A stretch of DNA of 64,000 nt from Pseudomonadota bacterium (GTDB taxonomy: Bacteria; Pseudomonadota; Gammaproteobacteria; Steroidobacterales; Steroidobacteraceae), in assembly GCA_023433515.1 (NCBI GenBank), contig JAEZCN010000253.1:1-64000 (forward strand), written 5' to 3'. A program made the translations under genes and the position numbers. Shown one piece after another: positions 34,906 through 46,502 of the stretch. Under the pieces are notes generated by a model. That model was not told the origin of the DNA. It ran no database searches and worked only from the letters and a program-made list of their open reading frames with translations. The first letter of the stretch is position 1. Each line of letters begins with the position of its first letter.

Positions 34906-35381
34906 CGCACGTCCTCGCCGTTCAACGCGCGCGCGAGGTTGTCGATGAGGCCGAGCGTGCCGCGCTCGCGGCTGCCGGCGTCGTCGTAACCGTCGAGGAA
35001 CGCGCCGTTCTCGGTAACGATGAGCTTCGTGCCCGCGCCCGCCTTCACGAATTCGATCGTGGCGAGCGAAACGGACAGCTTGTTCCCCTTGAAATACATG
35101 TCATAGGCGTAGACCAGCCGCCGTTCCGGCACCACGTCGAAGTACAGGGCTTCGAAGCGCGATTCGGAACCGTCCGCGAACTTGCCGGTCAAGCGTTCGC
35201 GGCCACCCGGACGAACGTCCATCTCCCTCACCTGCTCCTTCCACTTGTCGTGCGGACCGTTGAACCAGCGCGCCTTGGCGTCGGGCTGGGTCCAGGCCCG
35301 GTAGAGGAACGCGGGGTCGAAGTCGAACTTGCGCTCTATGACGAACGTGCCGTGTTTGATGGAACGCGCGCTGGAGCTCAT
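34896..35381 (-). CDS. SRPBCC/AHSA1-family protein (second of pair)
   Basis: A 161-aa START-like domain protein of the AHSA1 branch (opening GTFVIERKFDFDPAFLYRAWT, with RWFNGP, MDVRPGGRERL and TKLIVTENGAFLDGYD). These bind hydrophobic ligands in a deep cavity; biochemical roles vary and none can be assigned. It is the last gene of an ArsR-SRPBCC-SRPBCC operon, overlaps its neighbour by 4 bases and is convergent with the cytochrome gene. Confidence 0.88.
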   Translation of the reverse strand: MSSSARSIKHGTFVIERKFDFDPAFLYRAWTQPDAKARWFNGPHDKWKEQVREMDVRPGGRERLTGKFADGSESRFEALYFDVVPERRLVYAYDMYFKGNKLSVSLATIEFVKAGAGTKLIVTENGAFLDGYDDAGSRERGTLGLIDNLARALNGEDVRQG

Positions 35382-35839
35382 GACATGCTCCGCAGGTAGT
35401 TAGCGAGATTCTCGTAGGTCTGCTTGCCGAGCTCGATCGCGCCGCGGGCTTTCGCCGCGTCGCAGGCATCGGTCGTCGGGAACACCATGTGGGCCGCGTA
35501 ACGCGTCCTGCCCCCGCTCTCCTCGAACGTCACGGTGACCCGGAACCAGGGTTTCTCGAAGTCGCCATGATCGAACACGATGCGCGACGGCTCCTGCACT
35601 TCCAGGAACCAGAACTTGTTGGGCCAGTCCTTGCCGTCAGGACCGTGCATCGTGAATTTCGCGGTCCCGCCCGGACGCAGGTCGTAGTGATCGTACGTCG
35701 TGCGGAAGCCGTTCGGTCCCCACCAGTTGACGAGGTGTTCCACCTGCGTGAACGCGCGCCACACGAGCTCGCGCGGCGCATCGAAGACACGCTCGAGGAT
35801 GATTTCGCGATCGGCAAGTTCAGCGTTTGGCGCGGGCAC
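35378..35839 (-). CDS. SRPBCC/AHSA1-family protein (first of pair)
   Basis: A 153-aa AHSA1-type SRPBCC protein: REIILERVFDAPRELVWRAFT, NWWGPNGF, DLRPGGTAKFTMHGPDG, ending in QTYENLANYLRSMS. It is distinct from, but related to, the next gene. The 5' end overlaps the ArsR gene by 20 bases and the 3' end overlaps the second SRPBCC gene by 4, so all three are co-translated. In similar clusters the ArsR protein represses the ligand-binding protein genes; the ligand is unknown. Confidence 0.88.
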   Translation of the reverse strand: MPAPNAELADREIILERVFDAPRELVWRAFTQVEHLVNWWGPNGFRTTYDHYDLRPGGTAKFTMHGPDGKDWPNKFWFLEVQEPSRIVFDHGDFEKPWFRVTVTFEESGGRTRYAAHMVFPTTDACDAAKARGAIELGKQTYENLANYLRSMS

Positions 35840-36188
35840 GGCGGTTCCCTTTCTGGGTTGATGTGGTTCGCGAGAGCGTTCGCAGGTAGTCGTCGAGCCG
35901 GTCGAGGCGCTGCTCCCAGTGACGCCTGTAAGGCTCCATCCACTGCGCGGCCTCGCGCATCGGTGCGGCTTCGAGACGGCAGGGACGCCACTGCGCCTCC
36001 CTGCCCTGTGAGATGAGTCCCGCGCGCTGCAGGACCTTCAGATGCTTGGTGACGGCCGGCAGGCTCATGTCGAACGGCTCGGCCAGCTCGGTGACGGATT
36101 TTTCCCCGGAAATCAGCTGGGCGAGGATCGCGCGGCGCGTCGGATCGGCAAGCGCGGCGAACGTGGTGCTCAGCGTATCGGCGGACAT
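35820..36188 (-). CDS. ArsR-family winged-helix regulator
   Basis: A 122-aa repressor with the ArsR fold: TFAALADPTRRAILAQL, SVTELAEPFDMSLPAVTKHLKVLQRAGLI and SQGREAQWRPCRL. No CxC or other metal-binding cysteine signature is visible, so it is probably not a metal sensor; it matches the ArsR proteins that accompany SRPBCC genes. It leads the operon. An AT-rich palindrome lies just upstream of its start codon. Confidence 0.92.
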   Translation of the reverse strand: MSADTLSTTFAALADPTRRAILAQLISGEKSVTELAEPFDMSLPAVTKHLKVLQRAGLISQGREAQWRPCRLEAAPMREAAQWMEPYRRHWEQRLDRLDDYLRTLSRTTSTQKGNRRARAKR

Positions 36189-36201
36189 GCGAAACCCATC
36201 A

Positions 36202-36211
36202 GTTAATTAAC
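36202..36211. promoter_or_regulatory. GTTAATTAAC palindrome upstream of the ArsR operon; possible operator
   Basis: A perfect 10-base palindrome 14 bases before the ArsR start, in an otherwise GC-rich region. On the minus strand TTGTAC lies about 17 bases before TAACTG, a weak promoter pair that the palindrome would overlap. The position suits an autoregulatory site; the evidence is only symmetry and place. Confidence 0.4.
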
Positions 36212-36335
36212 CTTACGGTAAAGTACAACGCGACCCGGTCCGGAGTCAATCGCGGCGGAACGGCGGAAGCACTCGAAGCATTGTCGTGGGTGGATGTGCG
36301 AATCACGCGCCAACCTGGTTGGCGATGGGGGATAT

Positions 36336-37634
36336 ATGAAGCATCGGATGCTCGCGGCCATAGTCGGTTCGATGGTCGCATTACCCGCCGCGGCGGGCGG
36401 ACCTGACGGACCTGGGCACGACTCGCCTTCCCTGTCGGCGCAGCTGCGCGAGGGACGCGAGGCGTTCCGCTTCGCAACGTTCGGCGACGAGACGTTCTGG
36501 GGCGACGGACTCGGACTACATCTCGCGATCGCGGGCGCCGATAACGGTGGCGTGGGCCCCGGCGTTTCGCCCAGGACCGCGCTCGAAGTCGGACTCAAGG
36601 TGGATGTCACGGCGCTGCCGCGGTCCGTGCAGCGCGCGGTGGCGCGCGGCGAGGTCGACCTCGACGATCCGGCCACGACACTCGAACTACTCAAGCTCAA
36701 CGCCGTCGTCGGAGTCACGGGATTCTTCGATCGCGAAGGCAACATCACGTCGATGGGAATCCAGTGCGCGTTGTGTCATTCGACCGTCGACGATTCCTTC
36801 GCGAAGGGCATCGGCCGGCGTCTCGACGGATGGGCCAACCGCGACCTGGACGTCGGCGCGATCGTCGCGCTCGCGCCGCGGCTCGAACCGTTCTCCGAAG
36901 TGCTCGGCGTCGACGTCGATACGGTGCGCACGGTGCTGAACTCGTGGGGCCCCGGACGGTTCGATGCACTGCTGATACTCGACGGCAAGGCGTTTCGGCC
37001 CGACGGCAAATCCGCGTCGGTGCTGATCCCACCGGCGTTCGGACTCGCCGGGGTCAACCTGCACACCTCGACCGGTTGGGGCAGCGTGCCGTACTGGAAT
37101 GCGTTCGTGGCCACGCTCGAGATGCACGGTCAGGGAACGTTCTCCGATCCGCGGCTCGCGGACGAGGAGAAATTCCCGGTCGCCGCGCGCAACGGCTTCG
37201 ACGACGTGCGCGCCGAGGAGGACATGATCACGCCGCTGCTGCCCGCACTGCATCTCTATCAGCTCTCGTTGCGAGCCCCGCCCGCGCCCCGTCGCAGCTA
37301 TGACCGCGACGCCGCGCGGCGCGGCGAGGAACTGTTCAACGGCAAGGCGGACTGCGGACGTTGTCACGTGCCACCGCTTTACACCGAGCCGGGCTGGAAC
37401 ATGCACACCGCGGAGGAGATCGGCATCGACGACTTCCAGGCGAACCGTTCGCCCGACGAGGCCTATCGCACGGCGCCTCTCAAGGGCTTGTGGACCCACG
37501 CCAAGGGCGGCTACTACCACGACGGGCGATTCCCGACGCTGGCGGCGGTCGTCGATCACTACGACTCCCATTTCTCGCTCGGCCTCTCCTCCGGCGAGAA
37601 ACGCGATCTCGCGCAATTCCTGAAGTCGCTGTGA
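36336..37634 (+). CDS. Di-haem cytochrome c peroxidase-like protein, exported
   Basis: A 432-aa protein with a signal peptide (about 1-20, ending PAAAGG) and two CxxCH sites, C144-H148 (CALCH) and C340-H344 (CGRCH), widely spaced as in the MauG/cytochrome c peroxidase superfamily. The second haem domain is typical (GEELFNGKADCGRCHVPPL, APLKGLWTHAKGGYYHDGRFPTL). The region between the haems is longer than in classical CcpA. The start ATG at 36336 follows GGGGGA. It is divergent from the ArsR operon. Peroxidase versus other oxidative activity cannot be decided. Confidence 0.87.
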   Translation: MKHRMLAAIVGSMVALPAAAGGPDGPGHDSPSLSAQLREGREAFRFATFGDETFWGDGLGLHLAIAGADNGGVGPGVSPRTALEVGLKVDVTALPRSVQRAVARGEVDLDDPATTLELLKLNAVVGVTGFFDREGNITSMGIQCALCHSTVDDSFAKGIGRRLDGWANRDLDVGAIVALAPRLEPFSEVLGVDVDTVRTVLNSWGPGRFDALLILDGKAFRPDGKSASVLIPPAFGLAGVNLHTSTGWGSVPYWNAFVATLEMHGQGTFSDPRLADEEKFPVAARNGFDDVRAEEDMITPLLPALHLYQLSLRAPPAPRRSYDRDAARRGEELFNGKADCGRCHVPPLYTEPGWNMHTAEEIGIDDFQANRSPDEAYRTAPLKGLWTHAKGGYYHDGRFPTLAAVVDHYDSHFSLGLSSGEKRDLAQFLKSL

Positions 37635-37638
37635 AGAC

Positions 37639-37718
37639 GGTGCCTGGCACGGAAAAGCCGGGAGAAGCACGGCGCCCGGAATGATGGCGCTTCTCCCGGC
37701 TTTTCCGTGCCAGGCACC
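37639..37718. repeat. Long perfect inverted repeat with TGCCTGGCAC core
   Basis: Two 30-base arms, 37639-37668 and 37689-37718, are exact reverse complements around a 20-base loop. Each arm contains the core TGCCTGGCAC, which is itself a near-palindrome, followed by GGAAAAGCCGGGAGAAGC. The element begins 5 bases after the di-haem gene stop and lies before the pirin gene on the same strand. A hairpin of this size should stop transcription or form a REP-like mobile unit. Confidence 0.85.
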
Positions 37719-37764
37719 TTCGCCCGCTTGCGAGGGGACGGCCTGTTAGGGTAAACGCTGGTCG

Positions 37765-38619
37765 ATGGATGTCATCGACCAGCGTCGCCGGGATCTCGGC
37801 GGATTCGAAGTAGGACGTGTGCTGCCGTACACGCGGCGGCACATGGTCGGGCCCTTCATCTTCTTCGATCACATCGGGCCCGTGCACTTCCAGGCGGGCA
37901 TTCCGAAAACGGTCGACGTGCGCCCCCATCCGCACATCGGCCTCGCGACGGTCACCTATCTATTCGCGGGCGAGATCATGCACCGCGACAGCGTCGGCGT
38001 GCAGCAGGCCATCGAACCCGGCGAGGTCAACTGGATGATCGCGGGTCGCGGCATCACGCACTCGGAGCGGTTCGAAAAGGCGCGCGCCGAGGGCGGACCG
38101 ATGCACGGCATCCAGGCGTGGGTCGCGCTGCCGCGCGAGCACGAGGAGACCGATCCCGCGTTCTTCCACTACGGCGCCGCGGACCTGCCGGTGCACGAGC
38201 ACGACGGCCTGAACCTGCGATTGCTCGCGGGCTCGGCATTCGGGCTGAACGCGGGCGTGAAGACGCACTCTCCCCTCTTCTACGCGCACTGGCGGCTCGC
38301 GGCCGGCGCGCGCACGTCGCTGCCGGACGAATATTCCGAGCGCGCGATGTACGTCGCCGCCGGCGAGCTCGAGGTCCGGGGCCAGCGCTACGGCGTCGGC
38401 AAGATGCTGGTGTTCGCGGCCGGCGAGGACTCCACGGTCACCGCGACACAGCCATCCATCGTCATGGCGCTCGGCGGCGAGCCGGTCGGCGAACGATTCA
38501 TCGAATGGAACTTCGTATCGTCATCGAAGGCCCGCATCGAGCAGGCCAAGGCCGACTGGCGCGCGCACCGCATGAAACTGCCCGACTTCGACAACCAGGA
38601 ATTCATCCCGCTCACATGA
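37765..38619 (+). CDS. Pirin-family protein
   Basis: A 284-aa bicupin. The pirin metal ligands are all present: H55 and H57 in RPHPHIG, and H99 and E101 in GRGITHSE, matching human pirin His56, His58, His101 and Glu103. Bacterial pirins include quercetin 2,3-dioxygenases and redox or metabolic regulators; which applies is unknown. It overlaps the amidohydrolase lipoprotein gene downstream by 4 bases (ATGA), so the pair is an operon. The preceding long hairpin insulates it from the cytochrome gene. Confidence 0.93.
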   Translation: MDVIDQRRRDLGGFEVGRVLPYTRRHMVGPFIFFDHIGPVHFQAGIPKTVDVRPHPHIGLATVTYLFAGEIMHRDSVGVQQAIEPGEVNWMIAGRGITHSERFEKARAEGGPMHGIQAWVALPREHEETDPAFFHYGAADLPVHEHDGLNLRLLAGSAFGLNAGVKTHSPLFYAHWRLAAGARTSLPDEYSERAMYVAAGELEVRGQRYGVGKMLVFAAGEDSTVTATQPSIVMALGGEPVGERFIEWNFVSSSKARIEQAKADWRAHRMKLPDFDNQEFIPLT

Positions 38620-39974
38620 AAAACCCGCTGTTCCTCGCGCTGCTCGCGCTCGGGCTGGCCGGCTGCGCGGTGCAGGCGCCCGCCCTGCGTCATTCATTCA
38701 GCGTGCGACAGATTCCGTACACGCCCGACAGCGGGTCGCTGGCCATCCGCTGCGGCCGGCTCATCGACGGCATGCTCGTGCACGATCGCCGCAACATGCT
38801 GATCGTCGTGCGCGACGGCAAGGTTGCCGAAGTGCTCGATTCCGGCAACACCCGCGCGGCAGCCGCGACTCATCTGCCGGTGCTCGACCTATCCGGGTTC
38901 ACGTGCCTGCCCGGGCTCATCGACATGCACACGCACCTGACGGATCGGCCCGAGGATACGGCGGACCTGCGCGTGTATTTCACACGCACGCCGGATGAGA
39001 CCCTGCGGATCGGTCTCGAGAATGCTTCCGCGACGTTGCTCGCCGGATTCACGACCGTGCGCAACGTCGGCACCTACGCGATGCACACGGATACCGCGTT
39101 GCGCGACACGATAGACGCGGGGCGCGCGGCGGGGCCGCGCATGCAGGTCAGCGGGCCCTACCTGACGGTGCCGCATGGCGGCGGCGACCTGTACGTGCCT
39201 GACTACAAGGAACCCGAGGACAATGCGCGCTTTCATGCCGGCGTTTCGCGCGGTCCGGGTGAGTTCCGCATGAAGGCGCGCGATCTGTTGAACAACGGCT
39301 CCGATCTGCTCAAGGTCATCGCCTCGGGCGCGGTGCTCGCGCACGGCAGCGTGCCCGGAGAGCCGGAGATGGACGAAGAGGAAATCACCGCCGTGGTCGA
39401 AGTCGCGCACTCGGCCGACCGCAAGGTCGCCGCGCACGCGCACGGCGCGGAGTCGATCAAGATGGCGATGCGCGCCGGCGCGGACACGATCGAACACGCC
39501 TCATATCTCGACGACGAAGGCATCGAGATGGCGCGCGATCTCGATGTCGCGCTGGCGATGGACGTCTACAACGGCTCGTACATCGACACCGAGGGCCGTC
39601 GCATGAACTGGCCCGAGGATTTCCTGCGCAAGAACCTGGAGACCACCGAGATCCAGCGGCAGGCCTTCACGAAGGCGGTGCGCGCCGGCGCGCCGATCGT
39701 GTTTGCGACCGATGCCGCGGTGTATCCGCACGGCCTCAACGCGCGGCAGTTTCCGATCATGGTCGAGCGCGGCATGACGCCGATGCAGGCGATCCTCTCC
39801 GCGACCTCCGTCGCGGCGAAATTCATGGGCTGGAGCGACCGCGTCGGAATGCTGGCGCCCGGCATGCTCGCCGACATCATCGCGGTGCGCGGCGATCCGC
39901 TCGAGGACATCACGGTGCTGCAGAAGGTCGACGCCGTCATCAAGGGCGGCGTGATCTTCAAGCTACCGGATTGA
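38616..39974 (+). CDS. Amidohydrolase-superfamily lipoprotein (imidazolonepropionase/prolidase-like)
   Basis: A 452-aa metal-dependent hydrolase with a lipoprotein signal (lipobox LAGC, about residues 14-17). The amidohydrolase barrel ligands are visible: H105-T-H107 in DMHTHLT, a Lys in LLKVIASG, His in AAHAHGAE and IEHASYL, and Asp in FATDAA. This set matches a family often annotated as Xaa-Pro dipeptidase or carboxypeptidase-like secreted amidohydrolases; the substrate is not readable. It follows pirin with a 4-base overlap and ends in a palindromic element shared with the opposing DUF1080 gene. Confidence 0.9.
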   Translation: MKNPLFLALLALGLAGCAVQAPALRHSFSVRQIPYTPDSGSLAIRCGRLIDGMLVHDRRNMLIVVRDGKVAEVLDSGNTRAAAATHLPVLDLSGFTCLPGLIDMHTHLTDRPEDTADLRVYFTRTPDETLRIGLENASATLLAGFTTVRNVGTYAMHTDTALRDTIDAGRAAGPRMQVSGPYLTVPHGGGDLYVPDYKEPEDNARFHAGVSRGPGEFRMKARDLLNNGSDLLKVIASGAVLAHGSVPGEPEMDEEEITAVVEVAHSADRKVAAHAHGAESIKMAMRAGADTIEHASYLDDEGIEMARDLDVALAMDVYNGSYIDTEGRRMNWPEDFLRKNLETTEIQRQAFTKAVRAGAPIVFATDAAVYPHGLNARQFPIMVERGMTPMQAILSATSVAAKFMGWSDRVGMLAPGMLADIIAVRGDPLEDITVLQKVDAVIKGGVIFKLPD

Positions 39975-39997
39975 AGATGGTGCCTGGCACCGTCTTC
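39973..39997. repeat. TGCCTGGCAC palindromic element between convergent genes
   Basis: A 25-base palindrome: arms GAAGATGGTGCC (39973-39984) and GGCACCGTCTTC (39986-39997) around a central T, with one G:T mismatch. It overlaps both stop codons, so it is likely a compact bidirectional terminator. It shares its core with the elements at 37639-37718, 41750-41772 and 51612-51759. Confidence 0.75.
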
Positions 39998-40847
39998 ATT
40001 CGAAGTACCGGGCGTACTTCGCCGGCATCTCCGTGATCGACCGGATCGCGATGTCGCGATAGAACACTTCGGCCGCCTCACTCTGGATCTGCAGCTTGCC
40101 GCCGGTCATCGGCACGACTTCGTCGCCCCGCCGAAACCGCGCATTGGCTAGCGCCATGACGACCTTGTCGTTGACGATGTGCACGCAGTCGTCCTGGAAA
40201 CACACGAGTTCGAGCAGGTTCCATTCACCCGGCCGGTCTTCGTCCGTTCCCGCGAGCGCGTGATTGTTGGCCGAGCCGAACGCCATCCACGGCGCCTCGG
40301 GATTCCAGCGCGGAGCTTCCTCGCCGTCCTTCTTGGGGTACGCGCGGATGTCGAATCCAGACGTCGCCTGGCTCCAGTACTCGCCCATGCCGTGCTCGAT
40401 GACCTGGAATTCCTGCGACAACGCCCAGGACTTCCAGTAATCGACGCCGAACGGCCCCTGGCTGTGATACAGGATGCCGGAGTCCTTCGGTTCATCGAGT
40501 CGCGGCTCCCATTTCCTGTCGCCCCACTTCACGCGCGCGCTGAAGTGGTAGTTCGAATAGTCCTGCTTCGTGACGAGGCAGCCGTACCATTCACCCGTGA
40601 TGCGCAACACAGGCTCGCCATCGAGCGTCACGACGGAGAAGACGTTCTGCGTTGGAGGGTTGAGCCCGACGGGTTTGAGCGTTTCCGGCGCCGTTCCGCG
40701 GACGACCCCGAGGATGTCCTTGCCGTGATGACTCAGGTAGATGTCGAACTTCGACAATTGCGAATCGAGCAGTGCCTGCCATTCGCCGGCGGCCGCCGTG
40801 GCGGACAGGAACAGCGTCGCCCACGCGACTCCGAGGATGTTTTTCAT
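39996..40847 (-). CDS. DUF1080 (3-keto-disaccharide hydrolase-like) exported protein
   Basis: A 283-aa protein with a signal peptide starting at the ATG at 40847 (MKNILGVAWATLFLSATAAAG). The DUF1080 beta-sandwich pattern is visible in EWYGCLVTKQDYSNYHFSAR, KDSGILYHSQGPFG, EFQVIEHGMGEY and GEWNLLELVCF. Members of the family include hydrolases of 3-keto-disaccharides; no such substrate pathway is present here, so activity is uncertain. It converges on the amidohydrolase gene. The upstream TlpA redoxin gene is in the same orientation, 81 bases away. Confidence 0.85.
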   Translation of the reverse strand: MKNILGVAWATLFLSATAAAGEWQALLDSQLSKFDIYLSHHGKDILGVVRGTAPETLKPVGLNPPTQNVFSVVTLDGEPVLRITGEWYGCLVTKQDYSNYHFSARVKWGDRKWEPRLDEPKDSGILYHSQGPFGVDYWKSWALSQEFQVIEHGMGEYWSQATSGFDIRAYPKKDGEEAPRWNPEAPWMAFGSANNHALAGTDEDRPGEWNLLELVCFQDDCVHIVNDKVVMALANARFRRGDEVVPMTGGKLQIQSEAAEVFYRDIAIRSITEMPAKYARYFE

Positions 40848-40928
40848 GCGCGCGCGAGTACACGCGACGGCCGTCGCGTGGTCAAGACGCGCGTGCGCCA
40901 TTCAGTCGCGGTCGCCCCGCGAACATCA

Positions 40929-41666
40929 TCAGTGCTTTCGGGCCAGCGCCGACGCCACCCAGTTCTCGATGTGAGCGAGTCCGGTCGCAGGATCCTTCAT
41001 CGCTTCGACGTCCAGTCCCGAGTTTCGCGCCAGGATTCGGCCATCGGCCGCGACGAGCATGTAGGTGGGGTAACCTTTGACTCCCGCGGCATCGACGAAC
41101 TTCCTTGCGTCGGCCACGATCGGCCACTCGAAGTTGCGCTGCGCGGCGAAGTCGCGCGCTTCCGGAACGGGATCGAAAGTCACCGCCACGTAGTTGTATT
41201 CGGCGTGCTTGCGCCGGAACTCATTGAGGAAGGGCACTTCCTTGATGCAGGGCACGCAGGTCGAGAAGAAGAAATTGAACAGCGTCGCCCTGCCCTTCAG
41301 ATCCGCGCCGCGTACGGGCTGGCCGGCAAGATTCGTGGCGTCCAATTCGGGCAGAAACGCGGGAACAGCGTTCGCATCGGCTCTTGCCTTGGCCAGTCGA
41401 AGCGTGAACTTCTTTCCGGTGGGATCCTTTTCGACGGCAGCCGACACGTCCTGCTTCATCATGGCGCGCGCGAACTCGTCACTCGTGAAAAGCGTACCGT
41501 CTTCGCCGATGAACACGATCGTTGCATCGGAAGGAAGATCCATCGACTCGCGAAATTGCTTTTCCAGCGCAGCGCCGGAGACCGGGGCCGGAGCCGGATC
41601 AGCCGAGTGAGCGAACGGCGAGAGTGACAGGGCGATCAGGCAGGCGCGCGGCAGTATCCGGACCAT
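40929..41666 (-). CDS. Periplasmic TlpA-like thioredoxin-fold protein (paralogue 2)
   Basis: A 245-aa exported redoxin: signal peptide (about 1-21, ending AHS-A), an N-terminal domain (about 30-95) and a TlpA-type thioredoxin domain with C137-V-P-C140 in NFFFSTCVPC. It is clearly related to the protein at 32442-33185: EKQFRESMDL and SDEFARAM line up with SFRASMGF and DEFSRQM, and both have the same domain order and length. The N-terminal domain is not recognised. Upstream lies the metH terminator element. Confidence 0.86.
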   Translation of the reverse strand: MVRILPRACLIALSLSPFAHSADPAPAPVSGAALEKQFRESMDLPSDATIVFIGEDGTLFTSDEFARAMMKQDVSAAVEKDPTGKKFTLRLAKARADANAVPAFLPELDATNLAGQPVRGADLKGRATLFNFFFSTCVPCIKEVPFLNEFRRKHAEYNYVAVTFDPVPEARDFAAQRNFEWPIVADARKFVDAAGVKGYPTYMLVAADGRILARNSGLDVEAMKDPATGLAHIENWVASALARKH

Positions 41667-41749
41667 TCTTCATCTCCCTGAAGCTCGCGACCCGCGGGCG
41701 GAACTAACTATAGCCCCGCAAGCTGAACGTCCACTGAATTCGCGAGGAA

Positions 41750-41772
41750 AAGACGGTGCCAGGCACCGTCTT
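41750..41772. repeat. TGCCTGGCAC-type palindromic element downstream of metH
   Basis: A perfect 23-base palindrome: AAGACGGTGCC (41750-41760), central A, GGCACCGTCTT (41762-41772). It is directly next to the metH stop codon (41773-41775). In the minus-strand transcript it would form an 11-base-pair stem after metH and act as its terminator. It is the reverse-complement form of the core seen at 39973-39997. Confidence 0.78.
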
Positions 41773-45484
<3,712 letters not shown>

Positions 45485-45492
<8 letters not shown>

Positions 45493-46369
45493 TGGCCACC
45501 TTGCGTTCGCTTTGCTTCGGACGCACGCCGAGAGCGTGGCAGATCGCGTAGGTGAGCTCGGAACGGTTCAGCGTGTAGAAATGGAACTGCCCGACACCGT
45601 GACGTTGCAGCGTGTGAACCTGCTCGATCGCGACGGCGGCGGAAATCAGCTTGCGCGTCTCGGGATTCTCCTCGAGGCCGTCGAAGCGGTGCTCGAGCCA
45701 GTCCGGGATCGAGGCGCCGCAACGCTTCGCGAACCTCGTGATCTGCGGAAAACGCGTGATCGGCAGGATGCCGGGCACGATCGGCGCGCTGATGCCCTTC
45801 GCGGCGCACGCGTCGCGGAAGCGCAGGTACTTGTCGTTGTCGTAGAAGAACTGGGTGATTGCACGGGTCGCGCCCGCGTCGATCTTGCGCTTGAGGTTGT
45901 CCAGGTCGAATTCCGCGCTCGGCGCTTCCGGATGAGTCTCGGGATACGCGGCGATCGAGATCTCGAAATCACCCACGGACCTGAGTCCCTTCACGAGGTC
46001 CGCCGCATAGGCGAACCCATCCGCGCGCGGCTCGTACTTCGTGGTGCCCGCAGGCGGATCGCCGCGCAGCGCGACGATGTGGCGGATGCCCTGGTCCCAG
46101 TAGCGGCGCGCGATGTCGAGCACCTCGCCCCGGCTCGCGCCGATGCAGGTCAGGTGCGGCACGCAGTTGAGGCCGGTCTCCTGCTGGACGCGCGACACCA
46201 CGTTATGGGTGCGCTCACGTGTCGAGCCATCCGCGCCATAGGTCACCGACACGAAGGTCGGGCTCAGCGGCTCGAGATAGCGGATCGAGTCCCACAGGGT
46301 GCGCTCCATCGCCTCGTCGCCGGGCGGGAAGAACTCGAAGGAAACGGAAACCGGAGCGTGGCGAGACAT
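45485..46369 (-). CDS. metF: 5,10-methylenetetrahydrofolate reductase
   Basis: Reduces methylenetetrahydrofolate to methyltetrahydrofolate, the donor for MetH. The 294-aa protein starts at the ATG at 46369 (MSRHAPVSVSFEFFPP), preceded by AGGA at good spacing; an in-frame ATG 21 bases upstream is less likely. The catalytic Glu (E12 of SFEFFPP), the FAD-binding IRHIVALRGDPP and ITQFFYDNDKY are present. It is first in the metF-metH operon and divergent from an Lrp-type regulator. I looked for a SAM or SAH riboswitch in the 130-base gap and saw none. Confidence 0.95.
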
Positions 46370-46443
46370 CGAATTCCTTATACCAGTCATATGGTTACGT
46401 GATGAATCTTAACGCACTACGGGGAGCACAATGAATCCAATTA

Positions 46444-46471
46444 TTGACTAGGAACGTGCGCCAATTAGCAT
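46444..46471 (+). promoter_or_regulatory. Promoter candidate for the Lrp-type gene
   Basis: TTGACT (46444-46449) and TAGCAT (46466-46471) are separated by 16 bases. This would start transcription near 46478, downstream of the ATG at 46470, and therefore supports the later ATG at 46503 as the Lrp start. CAAT-T-ATTG (46438-46446) overlaps the -35 and is a possible regulatory half-site. Confidence 0.45.
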
Positions 46472-46502
46472 GTTTGCACCACAAATCACGCGAAAATGGG
46501 TC

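Noticed and set aside
46370..46502. SAM or SAH riboswitch upstream of metF-metH
   Set aside because: I searched the gap for paired stems and conserved riboswitch cores and saw none; a covariance-model search would settle it.
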